This document shows positions 16,662 to 25,600 of a stretch of DNA of 64,000 nt, piece by piece. The stretch's first letter is position 1, and every line of letters begins with the position of its first letter. The notes below the pieces were generated by a model, which saw only the letters and a list, made by a program, of their open reading frames with translations, did not search any database and was not told the DNA's origin. Source of the stretch: Streptomyces sp. NBC_01498. GTDB lineage: Bacteria; Actinomycetota; Actinomycetes; Streptomycetales; Streptomycetaceae. The position numbers and the translations under genes were made by a program. The stretch is from NCBI RefSeq assembly GCF_036327775.1, contig NZ_CP109598.1, positions 3,968,001 to 4,032,000 on the forward strand. Reading direction: 5' to 3'.

Positions 16662-17588
16662 TCAGAAGGCACTCCACTGCTTGCGACTGCCCCCTGTACG
16701 CAGGGTCTCGACACGCTGCGCGAACTCCGCCGCCGACTTCTCGCTCACCGGCACCCGCCTGCCCAACCACAGGACCATCATCAGCTCGCGAACGTCCGCC
16801 AGGACCGTGTAGCCCGGCCAGCGCATGACATCGAAGCCGTACAGGTGGACGAAGGACTCGTACTGCTCCCTCGTATGCCAGCCGAACCGTTCGTAGTAGA
16901 TCGCCGTCAGGACCAGGTCCCACTCACGAGGGCCGAGGGCGAAGCCGTCGAGGTCGATCAGGATCGCGTGGCCGTCCCGGTGCCGCAGAAGATTGCCGAT
17001 GTTCGCGTCGCCGTGAATCACTCCGGAGGGCAGGGCGAAGTCCAGTCGCTCGTAGGCCTTGCCCAGTTGTCCGGCACGCTCGCGCAGAAATGCCACGTCG
17101 TCGGCCGCCACCCCACGCAGCACGCTCAGCGACGTTCGTAGCTTCGTGACGGGATCGGCGTACGGCAGGCGCGGCGACTCCGGTTCGTCCAGACCGTGCA
17201 GGAGCTTCAGCAGGTCGGCCAACTCCGCGACCGTCGCGTACTCCTCGTGCTCCTGTGCGCTCTCCCAGAAGGTCACGACCCCGCCGCCGACGGCCAACGG
17301 CTGCTTGATGTCCGCCAGTATCCGGGTGGCCGGGAAGTTCTCCTTCTCCAGCCAGCGAGCCACGGCGACACTACGTTCCGCTTCTCCCGACGCGTCGGCG
17401 TCCCGCGCGACACGGGCGATGGCGGGAGCGGACGCCAATCGGTACACGGCGTTGGAACCGATACGCAGCAACTCAGCCCCGGACGCGTCCATACCGGCCA
17501 CGGCACACGCCTCACGGAGCGCCGCACCAGCAGTCTCCGTGGTGAACTCCCGCCACGCAGCCGCCCATTCACCCTCCTCCGAGATCAT
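16662..17588 (-). CDS. APH-family phosphotransferase (aminoglycoside kinase fold)
   Basis: 308 residues. Kinase-like fold with the catalytic Brenner motif VIHGDANIGNLL (about 191-202) and the metal-binding segment ILIDLDGFALGPREWDL. The N-terminal nucleotide site is IGSNAVYRL. The family phosphorylates aminoglycosides, homoserine, choline and other small molecules, and many Streptomyces copies are not resistance enzymes. The gene faces the XRE/TPR gene tail to tail with an 11-bp gap. Substrate cannot be read from sequence. Confidence 0.85.
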   Translation of the reverse strand: MISEEGEWAAAWREFTTETAGAALREACAVAGMDASGAELLRIGSNAVYRLASAPAIARVARDADASGEAERSVAVARWLEKENFPATRILADIKQPLAVGGGVVTFWESAQEHEEYATVAELADLLKLLHGLDEPESPRLPYADPVTKLRTSLSVLRGVAADDVAFLRERAGQLGKAYERLDFALPSGVIHGDANIGNLLRHRDGHAILIDLDGFALGPREWDLVLTAIYYERFGWHTREQYESFVHLYGFDVMRWPGYTVLADVRELMMVLWLGRRVPVSEKSAAEFAQRVETLRTGGSRKQWSAF

Positions 17589-17760
17589 GCGCCCGACGCT
17601 ACTCGCCGCTTCAGAGGCGCACCACCACAGGTGGTGACCGATGGCTGGAGCGACGGCGCGTGCACCCGTGTGTCGCGTATGCGCCTACCGCCACCGTTCG
17701 ACGGATGGAAGCGTGCGTGAGATACGGAGAGGTACCCGGAGCTTCGGCAGGAGGTACGGA

Positions 17761-17943
17761 ATGGCAACGACGCAATCCAGGTGTGGTGCCCGCACCCTGG
17801 CAGGAACGGCATGCCGGAACCGCGCGGTGATCGGCACGTCTCGTTGCGCCAAGCACCAAGGCCCCTGGTCGTCCTACGGGGTCGCACAGCGCAAGGAAAA
17901 GGAAGCCAAGGCGAAGAAGCGCCAGATCCGGAAGAAGCGGTAG
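17761..17943 (+). CDS. Small basic Cys3-His protein, probably zinc-binding
   Basis: 60 residues from ATG 17761, with a perfect AGGAGG six nt upstream; the longer frame from 17641 has no such site. The pattern CGARTLAGTACRNRAVIG then SRCAKHQG (C-x9-C-x10-C-x2-H) looks like a zinc knuckle seen in phage- and plasmid-borne small proteins. The tail is strongly basic (KEKEAKAKKRQIRKKR), suggesting nucleic-acid contact. Function unknown. Confidence 0.75.
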   Translation: MATTQSRCGARTLAGTACRNRAVIGTSRCAKHQGPWSSYGVAQRKEKEAKAKKRQIRKKR

Positions 17944-17999
17944 GCACCGCAGAGGCCCCGGCACACAGGAACGAAGGGCCTCTGCCCCGCCCACTGAGC

Positions 18000-18041
18000 A
18001 GGGCCCGGTCCGGGTGGGCGTCCACCACCGGACCGGGCCCT
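18000..18041. terminator. Bidirectional 14-bp hairpin terminator
   Basis: AGGGCCCGGTCCGG (18000-18013) pairs perfectly with CCGGACCGGGCCCT (18028-18041), with a 14-nt loop. It lies between the convergent Cys3-His and Cys-rich genes and can serve both. Confidence 0.9.
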
Positions 18042-18049
18042 TGTCAAGG

Positions 18050-18199
18050 TCAGCCGCAGCTGCCGCCGCAGGCGCACGGCGAGCCGGACTGGCAGCCGCA
18101 GCCGCAGCCGGAGCCGCAGCCGCAGGCACCGAGGAGCGGCGGTCGCATCCGTTCGACGGGCGCGTTCTGCCGCGTGTCGGTCATGGGGGACTGGGCCAT
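18050..18199 (-). CDS. Cysteine-rich 49-residue peptide, possible metal binder
   Basis: ATG 18199 follows a strong GAGGAGG site. The first 24 residues are ordinary (MAQSPMTDTRQNAPVERMRP). The last 25 are Gly/Cys/Ser with eight cysteines in CxC and CxxxC spacing (ACGCGSGCGCGCQSGSPCAC then GGSCG). No signal peptide. It resembles a metallothionein-like metal trap; a ribosomal-peptide precursor is formally possible because leader-like and Cys-rich halves are sharply separated, but no modifying enzyme is nearby. Too short for many gene finders. Confidence 0.7.
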   Translation of the reverse strand: MAQSPMTDTRQNAPVERMRPPLLGACGCGSGCGCGCQSGSPCACGGSCG

Positions 18200-18387
18200 G
18201 GGTTCCTCCTCGACGGGATGCACGGGTGTACGGGGTGACGTCTGCGCCCATTGCATCCCCACCGTGGCGGGCGCATCAACGGCGCATGTGCGCAGACGTC
18301 CCCCGGCGCGACGCCGGCACGCCCCCCGCGCCCCCCTCGTACGACACCCCAGTGACCGGCGGGGCGGCCGGACCCGGGAGTGATCGC

Positions 18388-19068
18388 TCAGGCGCCCTCG
18401 ACCGGCGAATCCGCCTGCTGGAGCTCGTCCGCGTGCTCACCCGTCACCAGATAGACCACGCGCTTGGCCACCGACACCGCGTGGTCGGCGAACCGCTCGT
18501 AGTACCGGCCCAGCAGCGTCACGTCCACCGCCGTCTCGATGCCGTGCTTCCAGCGGTCGTCCATCAGGTGCTGGAAGAGCGTCCGGTGCAGCAGGTCCAT
18601 CTCGTCGTCGTCCTGCTCCAGCTGAAGGGCCAGGTCGACGTCCTTGGTGATGATGACCTCGGCCGCCTTCGCCATCAGCCGCTGCGCGAGCTGCCCCATC
18701 TCCAGGATGGGCGCGTGCAGGTCGTGCGGCACGGCGTTGACCGGGAAGCGGAGCCGCGCGAGCTTCGCGACGTGCTGCGCCAGGTCGCCCGAGCGCTCCA
18801 GGTCCGCGCTCATCCGCAGCGACGTGACCACGATCCGCAGATCCGTGGCGACCGGCTGCTGCCGTGCCAGCAGGGCGATCGCCCTGGCCTCCAGGTCGTG
18901 CTGGAGGTCGTCGACCTTCTGGTCGGCGGCGATCACACTCTCGGCGAGCTTCAGGTCCGCGTCCAGCATGGACGTGGTGGCGCGCCCGATCGCGGACCCG
19001 ACCAGCCGGGCCATCTCGACCAGTCCCTCGCCGATCGAGTCAAGTTCCTCGTGGTACGCGTCCCGCAT
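18388..19068 (-). CDS. phoU: Phosphate-transport regulator PhoU
   Basis: 226 residues from ATG 19068, with GAGAGGG upstream. Two three-helix PhoU bundles contain the acidic metal signatures E-x3-D-x3-D (QKVDDLQHDLEARAIALLA region and EQDDDEMDLL) and YYERFADHAVSVAKR. It dampens the PhoR-PhoP system under phosphate sufficiency. Divergent from phoR with a PHO box between, as in S. coelicolor (SCO4228-SCO4230). A frame that runs further upstream antisense to phoR is spurious. Confidence 0.96.
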   Translation of the reverse strand: MRDAYHEELDSIGEGLVEMARLVGSAIGRATTSMLDADLKLAESVIAADQKVDDLQHDLEARAIALLARQQPVATDLRIVVTSLRMSADLERSGDLAQHVAKLARLRFPVNAVPHDLHAPILEMGQLAQRLMAKAAEVIITKDVDLALQLEQDDDEMDLLHRTLFQHLMDDRWKHGIETAVDVTLLGRYYERFADHAVSVAKRVVYLVTGEHADELQQADSPVEGA

Positions 19069-19239
19069 GGGTGTCCCTCTCTGGATTTCCTGCTGGTGGT
19101 CCGGGGGTGTCCGAGTACGTCGAAAGGCCCCGGACCACGCTGTGCCCGTCGTACGGACGGTCATGCGCCGCCAGGGGTCGGGGGCCGTTCGGACCCCCAC
19201 GCTCCCACGTTCGGCCCGCCAGGAGTCCGGATACTCCCT

Positions 19240-19272
19240 CCCAAATGAACCGGTACTTTCCCCACGGTGAAC
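19240..19272 (-). promoter_or_regulatory. PHO box, three contiguous 11-nt units, upstream of phoU
   Basis: On the minus strand the units are GTTCACCGTGG (19272-19262), GGAAAGTACCG (19261-19251) and GTTCATTTGGG (19250-19240). Exact 11-nt spacing and two good GTTCA starts match the PhoP direct-repeat code of Streptomyces, with a degenerate middle unit. It should allow PhoP control of phoU and probably of phoRP. Confidence 0.85.
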
Positions 19273-19333
19273 TCTGGGCGACGAGTGTCCGAGGAGACAC
19301 TTGTACGTCTGGGAGAGTGTCGGTCCACCCGCA

Positions 19334-19345
19334 TAACCTGGCTGC
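19334..19345 (+). promoter_or_regulatory. -10 element of a probably leaderless phoR transcript
   Basis: TAACCT (19334-19339) is followed by GGCTGC and then ATG 19346, leaving no room for a leader or ribosome site. This is the common leaderless pattern in Streptomyces. Confidence 0.6.
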
Positions 19346-20608
19346 ATGGACGTGAACGCGGCAGTCGCCGCATTGGCAGCGATCGCCGGGGCATGCACCG
19401 GCGTGATCGCCATGCTGGCGTTCCGCTGGAGCGAGCGCGACCAGGCCAGGCCCAGCCGCAGCTCACTCCATACGGAGGCCGGGCTCCCCCCCGGTGTCGA
19501 CACCGTACTCTCCGTGCTCCGCTCCTCAGCCGTCGTCCTCGACGAGAGCGACTCGGTGGTCAAGGCCAGCTCCGCCGCGTACGCGCTGGGCCTGGTCCGG
19601 GGCGGCAAACTGGCCGTCGATCCCATGCTGCACATGGCACGTGACACCCGACGGGACGGTGAGATACGCCAGGTCGAACTGGACCTGCCCCGGCGCGGCA
19701 CCGGCCGCGGCGAGGCCCTGGCCGTCTCCGCCCGGGTGGCGCCGCTCGGCTCCCGCCTCGTGCTGCTGCTGGTCGAGGACCTCACCGAGGCCCGCAGGAT
19801 CGAAGCGGTCCGGCGCGACTTCGTGGCGAATGTCAGCCATGAGCTCAAGACCCCCACCGGGGCGCTGTCCCTGCTGTCCGAGGCCGTCATGGACGCCTCC
19901 GACGACCCCGAGGCGGTCCACCGCTTCGCCGGCCGTATGCAGATCGAGGCGACCCGGCTCACCAATCTCGTACAGGAACTCATCGACCTCTCGCGGGTGC
20001 AGAACGACGACCCGCTGGAGGACGCCGAGCCGGTACGGGTGGAGGAACTCGTCGCCGAGGCCATCGACCGGTCCCGGCACGCCGCCTCCACCAAGCAGAT
20101 CACCATGGCCGCCGGAGGCGCCGCCGATCTGCGAGTCTGGGGGAACCGCGGCCAGCTGGCCGCCGCCCTCGGCAATCTCGTCGAGAACGCCGTCAACTAC
20201 TCCCCGGCCCGCACCCGTGTGGGCATCGCGGCCCGGCGTGTGACCGAGCCCGGCGGGGAACGTATCGAGATAGCCGTCACCGACCAGGGGATCGGCATCT
20301 CCGAGAAGGACCGCGAGCGCGTCTTCGAACGGTTCTACCGCGTCGATCCGGCACGCTCACGGGCCACCGGTGGTACGGGCCTCGGCCTGGCCATCGTCAA
20401 ACACGTGGCCGCCTCGCACGGCGGGGAAGTCACGTTGTGGAGCTCCGAAGGCCAGGGTTCCACCTTCACCCTGAGGCTCCCCGAGGCGGGCGCCGCACGG
20501 GACCGCACACCCACCGGCCCGGACGATGCCGCCCAGCGCCGCTACGACCACGACGTCAACGATCTTGACCCATCGAATGAGATCCCTGCCCCGGAGGTCC
20601 TTCCGTGA
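19346..20608 (+). CDS. phoR: Phosphate-sensing histidine kinase (SenX3/PhoR)
   Basis: 420 residues. One N-terminal membrane helix (about 5-26), a PAS-like region (about 48-150), the dimerisation/H-box FVANVSHELKTPTG with the phosphorylated histidine, then N-box (LGNLVENAVNYS), G1 (DQGIGI), F (FERFYR) and G2 (GTGLGLAIVKH). It phosphorylates PhoP when phosphate is scarce. The last four bases overlap the phoP start (GTGA), so the two are translationally coupled. Confidence 0.96.
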   Translation: MDVNAAVAALAAIAGACTGVIAMLAFRWSERDQARPSRSSLHTEAGLPPGVDTVLSVLRSSAVVLDESDSVVKASSAAYALGLVRGGKLAVDPMLHMARDTRRDGEIRQVELDLPRRGTGRGEALAVSARVAPLGSRLVLLLVEDLTEARRIEAVRRDFVANVSHELKTPTGALSLLSEAVMDASDDPEAVHRFAGRMQIEATRLTNLVQELIDLSRVQNDDPLEDAEPVRVEELVAEAIDRSRHAASTKQITMAAGGAADLRVWGNRGQLAAALGNLVENAVNYSPARTRVGIAARRVTEPGGERIEIAVTDQGIGISEKDRERVFERFYRVDPARSRATGGTGLGLAIVKHVAASHGGEVTLWSSEGQGSTFTLRLPEAGAARDRTPTGPDDAAQRRYDHDVNDLDPSNEIPAPEVLP

Positions 20609-21285
20609 CCCGAGTGCTCGTCGTCGAGGATGAGGAATCCTTCAGCGACGCTCTTTCCTACATGCTCCGCAAGGAAGGCTTCGAGGTCGCCATCGCGACC
20701 ACCGGGCCCGCGGGGCTCGACGAGTTCGAACGCAACGGCGCCGACCTCGTCCTCCTCGACCTCATGCTGCCCGGCCTGCCGGGCACCGAGGTCTGCCGCC
20801 AGCTGCGCGGAAAGTCCAATGTCCCGGTGATCATGGTGACCGCCAAGGACAGCGAGATCGACAAGGTCGTCGGCCTGGAGATAGGAGCCGACGACTATGT
20901 GACCAAGCCGTTCTCTTCCCGTGAGCTGGTCGCGCGCATCCGCGCGGTGCTGCGCCGCAGGGGAGAGCCGGAGGAGGTCACGCCGGCCGCGCTGGAGGCG
21001 GGACCGGTCCGGATGGACGTGGACCGCCATGTCGTGACGGTCTCCGGCGGCAAGGTCGACCTGCCGCTGAAGGAGTTCGACCTCCTGGAGATGCTGCTGC
21101 GCAACGCGGGCCGCGTGCTGACCCGTATGCAGCTGATCGACCGGGTGTGGGGCGCGGACTACGTGGGGGACACCAAGACCCTCGACGTCCACGTCAAGCG
21201 GCTGCGCGCGAAGATCGAGCCCGATCCGGGGGCGCCGCGCTATCTGGTGACGGTGCGCGGCCTCGGCTACAAGTTCGAGCCGTAA
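20605..21285 (+). CDS. phoP: Phosphate response regulator (RegX3/PhoP), OmpR family
   Basis: 226 residues. Receiver domain with acidic pocket VVEDEE, phosphoacceptor D52 (LVLLDLMLPG), a Thr in MVTAKD and the conserved Lys in YVTKPFSSRE. The winged-helix domain (about 125-226) has LLEMLLRNAGRVLTR and the recognition helix region TKTLDVHVKRLRAKIEPD. It binds PHO boxes and controls phosphate scavenging and, in Streptomyces, secondary metabolism. Start GTG 20605 overlaps the phoR stop. Confidence 0.97.
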   Translation: MTRVLVVEDEESFSDALSYMLRKEGFEVAIATTGPAGLDEFERNGADLVLLDLMLPGLPGTEVCRQLRGKSNVPVIMVTAKDSEIDKVVGLEIGADDYVTKPFSSRELVARIRAVLRRRGEPEEVTPAALEAGPVRMDVDRHVVTVSGGKVDLPLKEFDLLEMLLRNAGRVLTRMQLIDRVWGADYVGDTKTLDVHVKRLRAKIEPDPGAPRYLVTVRGLGYKFEP

Positions 21286-21626
21286 ACCCGGGCCGGACGG
21301 GGACGCGGCCGAGAGCCGTGGACCGGGCGGGTCGGAGCCTGCGGGTCGCCCTTCCGGGCAGGTACGGGGGAAGCCGGGGGTCGTAGTACGTACGAGGCGC
21401 CGCACCGGAATCCGGTACGGCGCCCGAACACGCGCGTACCGACGCGCGCGCCCACGTATATGCCTGTGTACGTGCCTACCCGCATGCCTACGTACGTGCG
21501 TGCGTACGCGGCGGGGACCGACGTACCACCGAGCACCACCGTGACGCACGCACCTGCGCGCGTACGACGGCCGCGTCGGCGTGCCGTCAGTGCCCCGTGC
21601 CCGGGTCCGCCGGCCGGGGGTCCGCG
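21286..21626. other. Convergent gap phoP/lipoprotein with alternating purine-pyrimidine tract
   Basis: Besides the terminator at 21396-21424, the stretch from about 21430 to 21511 is largely alternating purine-pyrimidine (ACGCGCGTACCGACGCGCGC, then GTACGTGCC and ACGTACGTGCGTGCGTACGC). No gene is supported. Confidence 0.6.
21396..21424. terminator. Hairpin between phoP and the lipoprotein gene
   Basis: GGCGCCGCACCGG and CCGGTACGGCGCC (one mismatch) around a 3-nt AAT loop; placed between convergent genes, so probably bidirectional. Confidence 0.8.
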
Positions 21627-22376
21627 TCAGTGCTCCGGGTCCGTGGACGCCGACGCGGCGTCCGTCGGCGTGGACTGCTCACCCTGGTCGGTGCCCTGGT
21701 CCGCGCCCTCGACGGTGCCCTCCTCGCCGGCGGGCGCCTCGGACTCACCGTCCGTGGGCTCACCGGCCGGGGACTCCTCGCCCTCGGGCGCGCCGGACGC
21801 GCCCTCCGACGGCGTGCCGCCGGGCTCCTCCGACGCGCCGGCCGACGCCGACGGGCTGGGCGCCGCGCTCGGGCCGAAGCTCTCGTAGGGGCCGGTCGCG
21901 GGGACGACGAAGGCGTCCAGGGCGATGTCGCCGGTGTCGCTGAACTGGAACACGACACGCTGGGCGTCGCCGTTGCGGGCGGGCTCGTCGCCGCCCTGGA
22001 TCACGGCGGACGCGTTGCCGTCGCCGCCGATCAGGATCGAGCCGCCCGCGGGCACCTTGAGCGGTCCGGCGCCCTTGGCCGGGGTGATCGTCACGGTGGC
22101 GCCGGTGTCCGGCAGCGTGATCGCGTCGAGGGTCTGCGCGGTACGGCCGTTGTTGAAGAGCTTCGCCGTCACGGCGGCCGTGCCCTTGTCGGCGGCCTCC
22201 GGCCGGGTCACGACCGTGGCGTTCTGGATGCTGATCCCGCCGATCGAGGTCGACGCGTTGTCAGGTCGGACGCCGAGCGTCTGCGCGTTGTTGCCCGCAC
22301 CGCACGCGGCGAGCGAGGCGATCGAGAACGCGATGGCAGACGCGGCGAGGGTGCCGCGTCGAAGGCTGCGGCTCAC
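21627..22376 (-). CDS. Secreted lipoprotein of unknown function
   Basis: 249 residues. Lipoprotein signal with lipobox SLAAC (modified Cys about residue 25), then a beta-rich domain (about 40-165) with repeated Ile/Val/Thr strands (SIGGISIQNATVVTRP, GATVTITPAKGAG) and a long Pro/Ser/Glu/Gly tail. The domain pattern recalls DUF461/copper-chaperone PCuAC-like lipoproteins, but the Met/His copper motif is not evident. Its position after phoP is conserved in Streptomyces; phosphate control is possible but not shown. Confidence 0.8.
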   Translation of the reverse strand: MSRSLRRGTLAASAIAFSIASLAACGAGNNAQTLGVRPDNASTSIGGISIQNATVVTRPEAADKGTAAVTAKLFNNGRTAQTLDAITLPDTGATVTITPAKGAGPLKVPAGGSILIGGDGNASAVIQGGDEPARNGDAQRVVFQFSDTGDIALDAFVVPATGPYESFGPSAAPSPSASAGASEEPGGTPSEGASGAPEGEESPAGEPTDGESEAPAGEEGTVEGADQGTDQGEQSTPTDAASASTDPEH

Positions 22377-23147
22377 GGCGGCGGCAACTCCTTGGACGTA
22401 CGGGCGGATTTACGGGCGGACCTGCGAACTGACCTACGGACGGACCGCGGGGCCGCGGACCGGGGGTGGGCCAACAGTGCTTCAGCGGGCCCAGGTTACC
22501 GAGCCCCCGTCGCGCCCCCGCACCCGACCCGCCCTCAACGGCCGCCCGGCGCCGGGCGTACGGCCGGAAGACCCCCGAAGCGCGGACGGACGACGGCCGA
22601 AGCCGGGAGCGAAGTAGGGGCGGAGCCGGGAGTGAAGTACGGGCGGAGCGCGGACGGAAGTACGGGCGCGGGGGCACGGAAGTACGGGCGGAAGACCGGC
22701 GGAAGTGCGTGTCCACCGCATGTTTTGTACGCCGTTCACATAAGCACGGTGATCAATTCCCCGGCCCGACACACATTCCTTACGAATAGCTCCCGGCGGC
22801 TTCGGAAATCCGCCCGCGAGGGCTCCGGTGATCAATTCGGATTGAGTTCGCACTTCAGGTCGTACGTGTGACCGACATCCGAACGGAGCATGGGAAGAGC
22901 CACCTGCCGAATCGGACAAATGGGGATGTTCGACCCGCCGTGGGGGCGGTCGGGGTGATGTGGCGGCCGTGTTTCCGTCCGGCTTCGCAACCGCTCCCAC
23001 CTGCGAATACCCGGTTCCGCAAGCCGCCCGCAGCACGTTCCTATTGCTGTTGTCAAGCCCCGAGAAGCGCCCTGACCTGCGAAAACGCCATTCAGAAGAG
23101 GCCGTTCCCGTGTTACTCTGGATAGCCACGGAAGGGGTACCTGTCAC
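22377..23147. other. 771-bp gap between lipoprotein gene and carD
   Basis: The left part is degenerate GGGCGGA/TACGGACGG-type repeat sequence including four 23-bp units (22611-22702). The right part (from about 22720) is AT-richer and holds the carD promoter region; a possible -10 TACTCT lies near 23114-23119. No protein-coding frame with family features. Confidence 0.5.
22611..22702. repeat. Four-copy 23-bp repeat, core GAAGTACGGGCGGA
   Basis: GAAGTA(C/G)GGGCG occurs at 22611, 22634, 22657 and 22679 (spacings 23, 23, 22). Flanking bases are also partly shared (GCCGGGAGT, CGCGGACG). It lies about 235-325 bp upstream of the lipoprotein start. Confidence 0.8.
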
Positions 23148-23630
23148 ATGACGTTCAAGGTTGGCGACACCGTGGTCTATCCCCATCACGGGGCCGCGCT
23201 GATCGAGGCTATCGAAACTCGTCAGATCAAAGGTGTGGACAAGACCTACTTGGTGCTCAAGGTCGCCCAGGGCGACCTGACGGTTCGTGTCCCGGCGGAC
23301 AATGCGGAGTTCGTCGGAGTGCGCGATGTGGTCGGTCAGGATGGACTCGACCGGGTCTTCGAGGTGCTGAGGGCGCCGTACGCGGAAGAGCCGACGAACT
23401 GGTCCCGGCGCTACAAGGCAAATCTTGAGAAGCTCGCCTCCGGCGATGTCATCAAGGTCGCCGAAGTGGTCCGCGACCTCTGGCGTCGGGAACGAGAGCG
23501 TGGACTCTCCGCAGGTGAGAAGCGCATGCTCGCCAAGGCGCGCCAGATTCTGGTGAGCGAGCTGGCTCTCGCGGAGAACACGAACGAGGACAAGGCCGAG
23601 GCTCTGCTCGACGAGGTCCTCGCGTCCTGA
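23148..23630 (+). CDS. carD: RNA polymerase-binding transcription factor CarD
   Basis: 160 residues, full length. N-terminal RNAP-interaction Tudor-like domain (about 1-60; [20 protein letters not shown]) and C-terminal helical DNA-binding domain (about 70-160; [17 protein letters not shown] and [16 protein letters not shown]). It stabilises open complexes at actinobacterial promoters and is usually essential. The following gap of nearly 700 bp separates it from ispD. Confidence 0.97.
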   Translation: MTFKVGDTVVYPHHGAALIEAIETRQIKGVDKTYLVLKVAQGDLTVRVPADNAEFVGVRDVVGQDGLDRVFEVLRAPYAEEPTNWSRRYKANLEKLASGDVIKVAEVVRDLWRRERERGLSAGEKRMLAKARQILVSELALAENTNEDKAEALLDEVLAS

Positions 23631-24306
23631 CCGGGTCCTGACCCGGACGTCCCGGCCGGCCGGTGCGACCGACGTGCGCGTCACGCGCGCGCACGAGCGC
23701 CGATCAGCGACCGGGCGTGAAGCAGGACCATGCAGCAGGACGCAGGATCACGCAACGATCCGTCGCGCCAATGCCGCGGTGCCCGCCGACCAGCAGCAAA
23801 CCCCTGCTGTGTCCCCGGGCACTGTGGCATGTCCGGTCGGTACGCGCTGCCGTCCGAGGCCCACGACGACGTTGAGGCACGAGGACGCCTGAATCCGGAC
23901 AACGTCCGAGCCCCGGAGCCCGGACGACAAGCCCGTACGGCGTGACGTACGAGCGACGCCCGGTGGGACGACCGGCGAACCTCACGGCTCACGCGGCTCA
24001 CACCTCGCGCCACGCCCGTCACCGTGGGAATCCACCTGCGGAATCTCTCGGTACCGAGCCGATCTGGCCATAAGATCTACCCGGTCGTGACAGCCCGTCA
24101 CGCCAACCGAATTCCCCGCAGTCCCCGTATCGGTACCCGCTTCGGGCACATACGCCTGTGCCCGATCCTGGCGTGCCGGGCCCGGGGCAGCTGGCGCAGC
24201 TGGTCTCAACCAGTGTCACGGAAGGGTCCGGTCAAGGCGCCGCGCCCGGCACGTTTGAGGCCATACCCATGTCGGCCGAGGAAACAAACCTGCCGGAGTG
24301 CAACCG
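23631..24306. other. Intergenic region carD/ispD
   Basis: 676 bp without a convincing gene. Visible items are an inverted repeat CGTGAC/GTCACG (24086-24102) and a TAAGAT hexamer (24071-24076) that could be the -10 of an ispD promoter with a long leader. Confidence 0.45.
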
Positions 24307-25053
24307 ATGCCAGACGAATCGAGACCACACCGCACCGCCGCCGTGATCCCCGCGGCGGGCCGCGGCATACGGCTAGGCCCCGGTGCCCCCAAGGCGCTCC
24401 GCACCCTGGGCGGCACCCCGATGCTGGTCCACGCGGTCCGCGCCATGGCGGCCTCCCGCTCGGTCTCCCTCGTGGTCGTGGTCGCCCCGCCCGAGGAGAG
24501 CGCGGCGGTGAAACTGCTCCTCGGCGAGCACTCGCTGCCCGCCCGGACCGACTACCTCGTGGTGCCCGGCGGCGAGACCCGCCAGGAGTCCGTACGGCGC
24601 GGCGTGGAGGCCCTGCCGGACGACATCGCCACCGTCCTCGTCCACGACGCCGCCCGGCCGCTCGTGCCCGTCGAGACGGTGGACGCGGTGGTCGAGGCCG
24701 TGACGGCCGGGGCGCCCGCCGTCGTCCCCGCGCTGCCGCTCGCCGACACCGTCAAGGAGGTCGAGCCCGCCGGGAAGGACCAGCCCGAGCCCGTCGTCGC
24801 CACGCCCGACCGGGCCAGACTGCGCGCCGTACAGACCCCGCAGGGCTTCGACCGGGACACGCTCGTCCGCGCGCATCTGACCGTGCCGCTCACCGGGCAG
24901 GGCGCCACCGACGACGCCGGGCTGGTCGAACAGCTCGGCGAGCCCGTCGTGGTCGTGCCCGGCCACGCCGAGGCGTTCAAGGTGACCCGGCCGCTGGACC
25001 TGCTGCTCGCCGAGGCCGTACTCGCCCGCAGGAGGGCCAACGATGGCTACTGA
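24307..25053 (+). CDS. ispD: 2-C-methyl-D-erythritol 4-phosphate cytidylyltransferase
   Basis: 248 residues from ATG 24307 (GGAG 8 nt upstream; GTG 24298 is the alternative). CTP-binding loop [20 protein letters not shown], substrate region [10 protein letters not shown], and [11 protein letters not shown] with the final TDDAGLVE and FKVTRPLDL blocks. Third step of the non-mevalonate isoprenoid pathway, CTP + MEP to CDP-ME. Overlaps ispF by 11 bp. Confidence 0.96.
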   Translation: MPDESRPHRTAAVIPAAGRGIRLGPGAPKALRTLGGTPMLVHAVRAMAASRSVSLVVVVAPPEESAAVKLLLGEHSLPARTDYLVVPGGETRQESVRRGVEALPDDIATVLVHDAARPLVPVETVDAVVEAVTAGAPAVVPALPLADTVKEVEPAGKDQPEPVVATPDRARLRAVQTPQGFDRDTLVRAHLTVPLTGQGATDDAGLVEQLGEPVVVVPGHAEAFKVTRPLDLLLAEAVLARRRANDGY

Positions 25054-25600
25054 GTCCACCCGCCCGGCCTCCGACCGGCCCGGCGACGCGCCGGGGGACG
25101 CGGCGCTCGTCGCGGGTCTGCCGCTCGTCGGCATCGGTACGGATGTCCACGCCTTCGAGGCGGGGCGCGAGCTGTGGTGCGCCGGCCTGCTGTGGGACGG
25201 CCCCGGGAACGACGGTTTCGGGCTCGCCGGGCACTCCGACGGCGACGTCGCCGCCCACGCCGCCTGCGACGCGCTGTTCTCCGCGGCCGGCGCCGGCGAC
25301 CTCGGCGCGCACTTCGGGACCTCACGGCCCGAGTGGTCCGGCGCCTCCGGTGTCACCCTCCTTAAAGAAGCGGCCAGGATCGTCCGTGCCGAAGGGTTCG
25401 CCATCGGCAATGTCGCCGTCCAGGTCATCGGCGTACGGCCGAAGATCGGCAAGCGGCGCGACGAGGCCATGAAGGCGCTGTCGGAGGCCGTCGGCGCACC
25501 CGTCTCGGTCTCCGGCACGACCACCGACGGACTCGGGCTGACCGGGCGCGGCGAGGGTCTCGCGGCGATCGCCACGGCGCTGCTCGTCCGCGTGCGCTGA
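25043..25600 (+). CDS. ispF: 2-C-methyl-D-erythritol 2,4-cyclodiphosphate synthase
   Basis: 185 residues; AGGAGG precedes ATG 25043. Metal-binding GTDVHAF and [11 protein letters not shown] motifs, DLGAHFGTS, and the C-terminal [15 protein letters not shown] with trimer-interface LAAIATALL. An N-terminal extension of about 25 residues (Ala/Pro/Asp) is not in E. coli IspF. Fifth step of the MEP pathway; ispD and ispF are translationally coupled. Confidence 0.96.
   Translation: MATESTRPASDRPGDAPGDAALVAGLPLVGIGTDVHAFEAGRELWCAGLLWDGPGNDGFGLAGHSDGDVAAHAACDALFSAAGAGDLGAHFGTSRPEWSGASGVTLLKEAARIVRAEGFAIGNVAVQVIGVRPKIGKRRDEAMKALSEAVGAPVSVSGTTTDGLGLTGRGEGLAAIATALLVRVR

Noticed and set aside
18050..18199. 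RiPP cluster
   Set aside because: No modification enzyme, protease or dedicated transporter flanks the Cys-rich peptide, so metal binding is preferred.
18388..20196. 602-residue minus frame extending phoU upstream
   Set aside because: The extra 375 codons are antisense to phoR. PhoU begins at 19068 with a good ribosome site and normal length.
21597..22871. 424-residue plus-strand frame
   Set aside because: Antisense to the lipoprotein gene, whose lipobox and beta domain are convincing, and running into repeat DNA.
24024..25472. 482-residue plus frame over ispD/ispF
   Set aside because: Different frame from the clear IspD and IspF proteins; Arg/Pro-rich, no domain.
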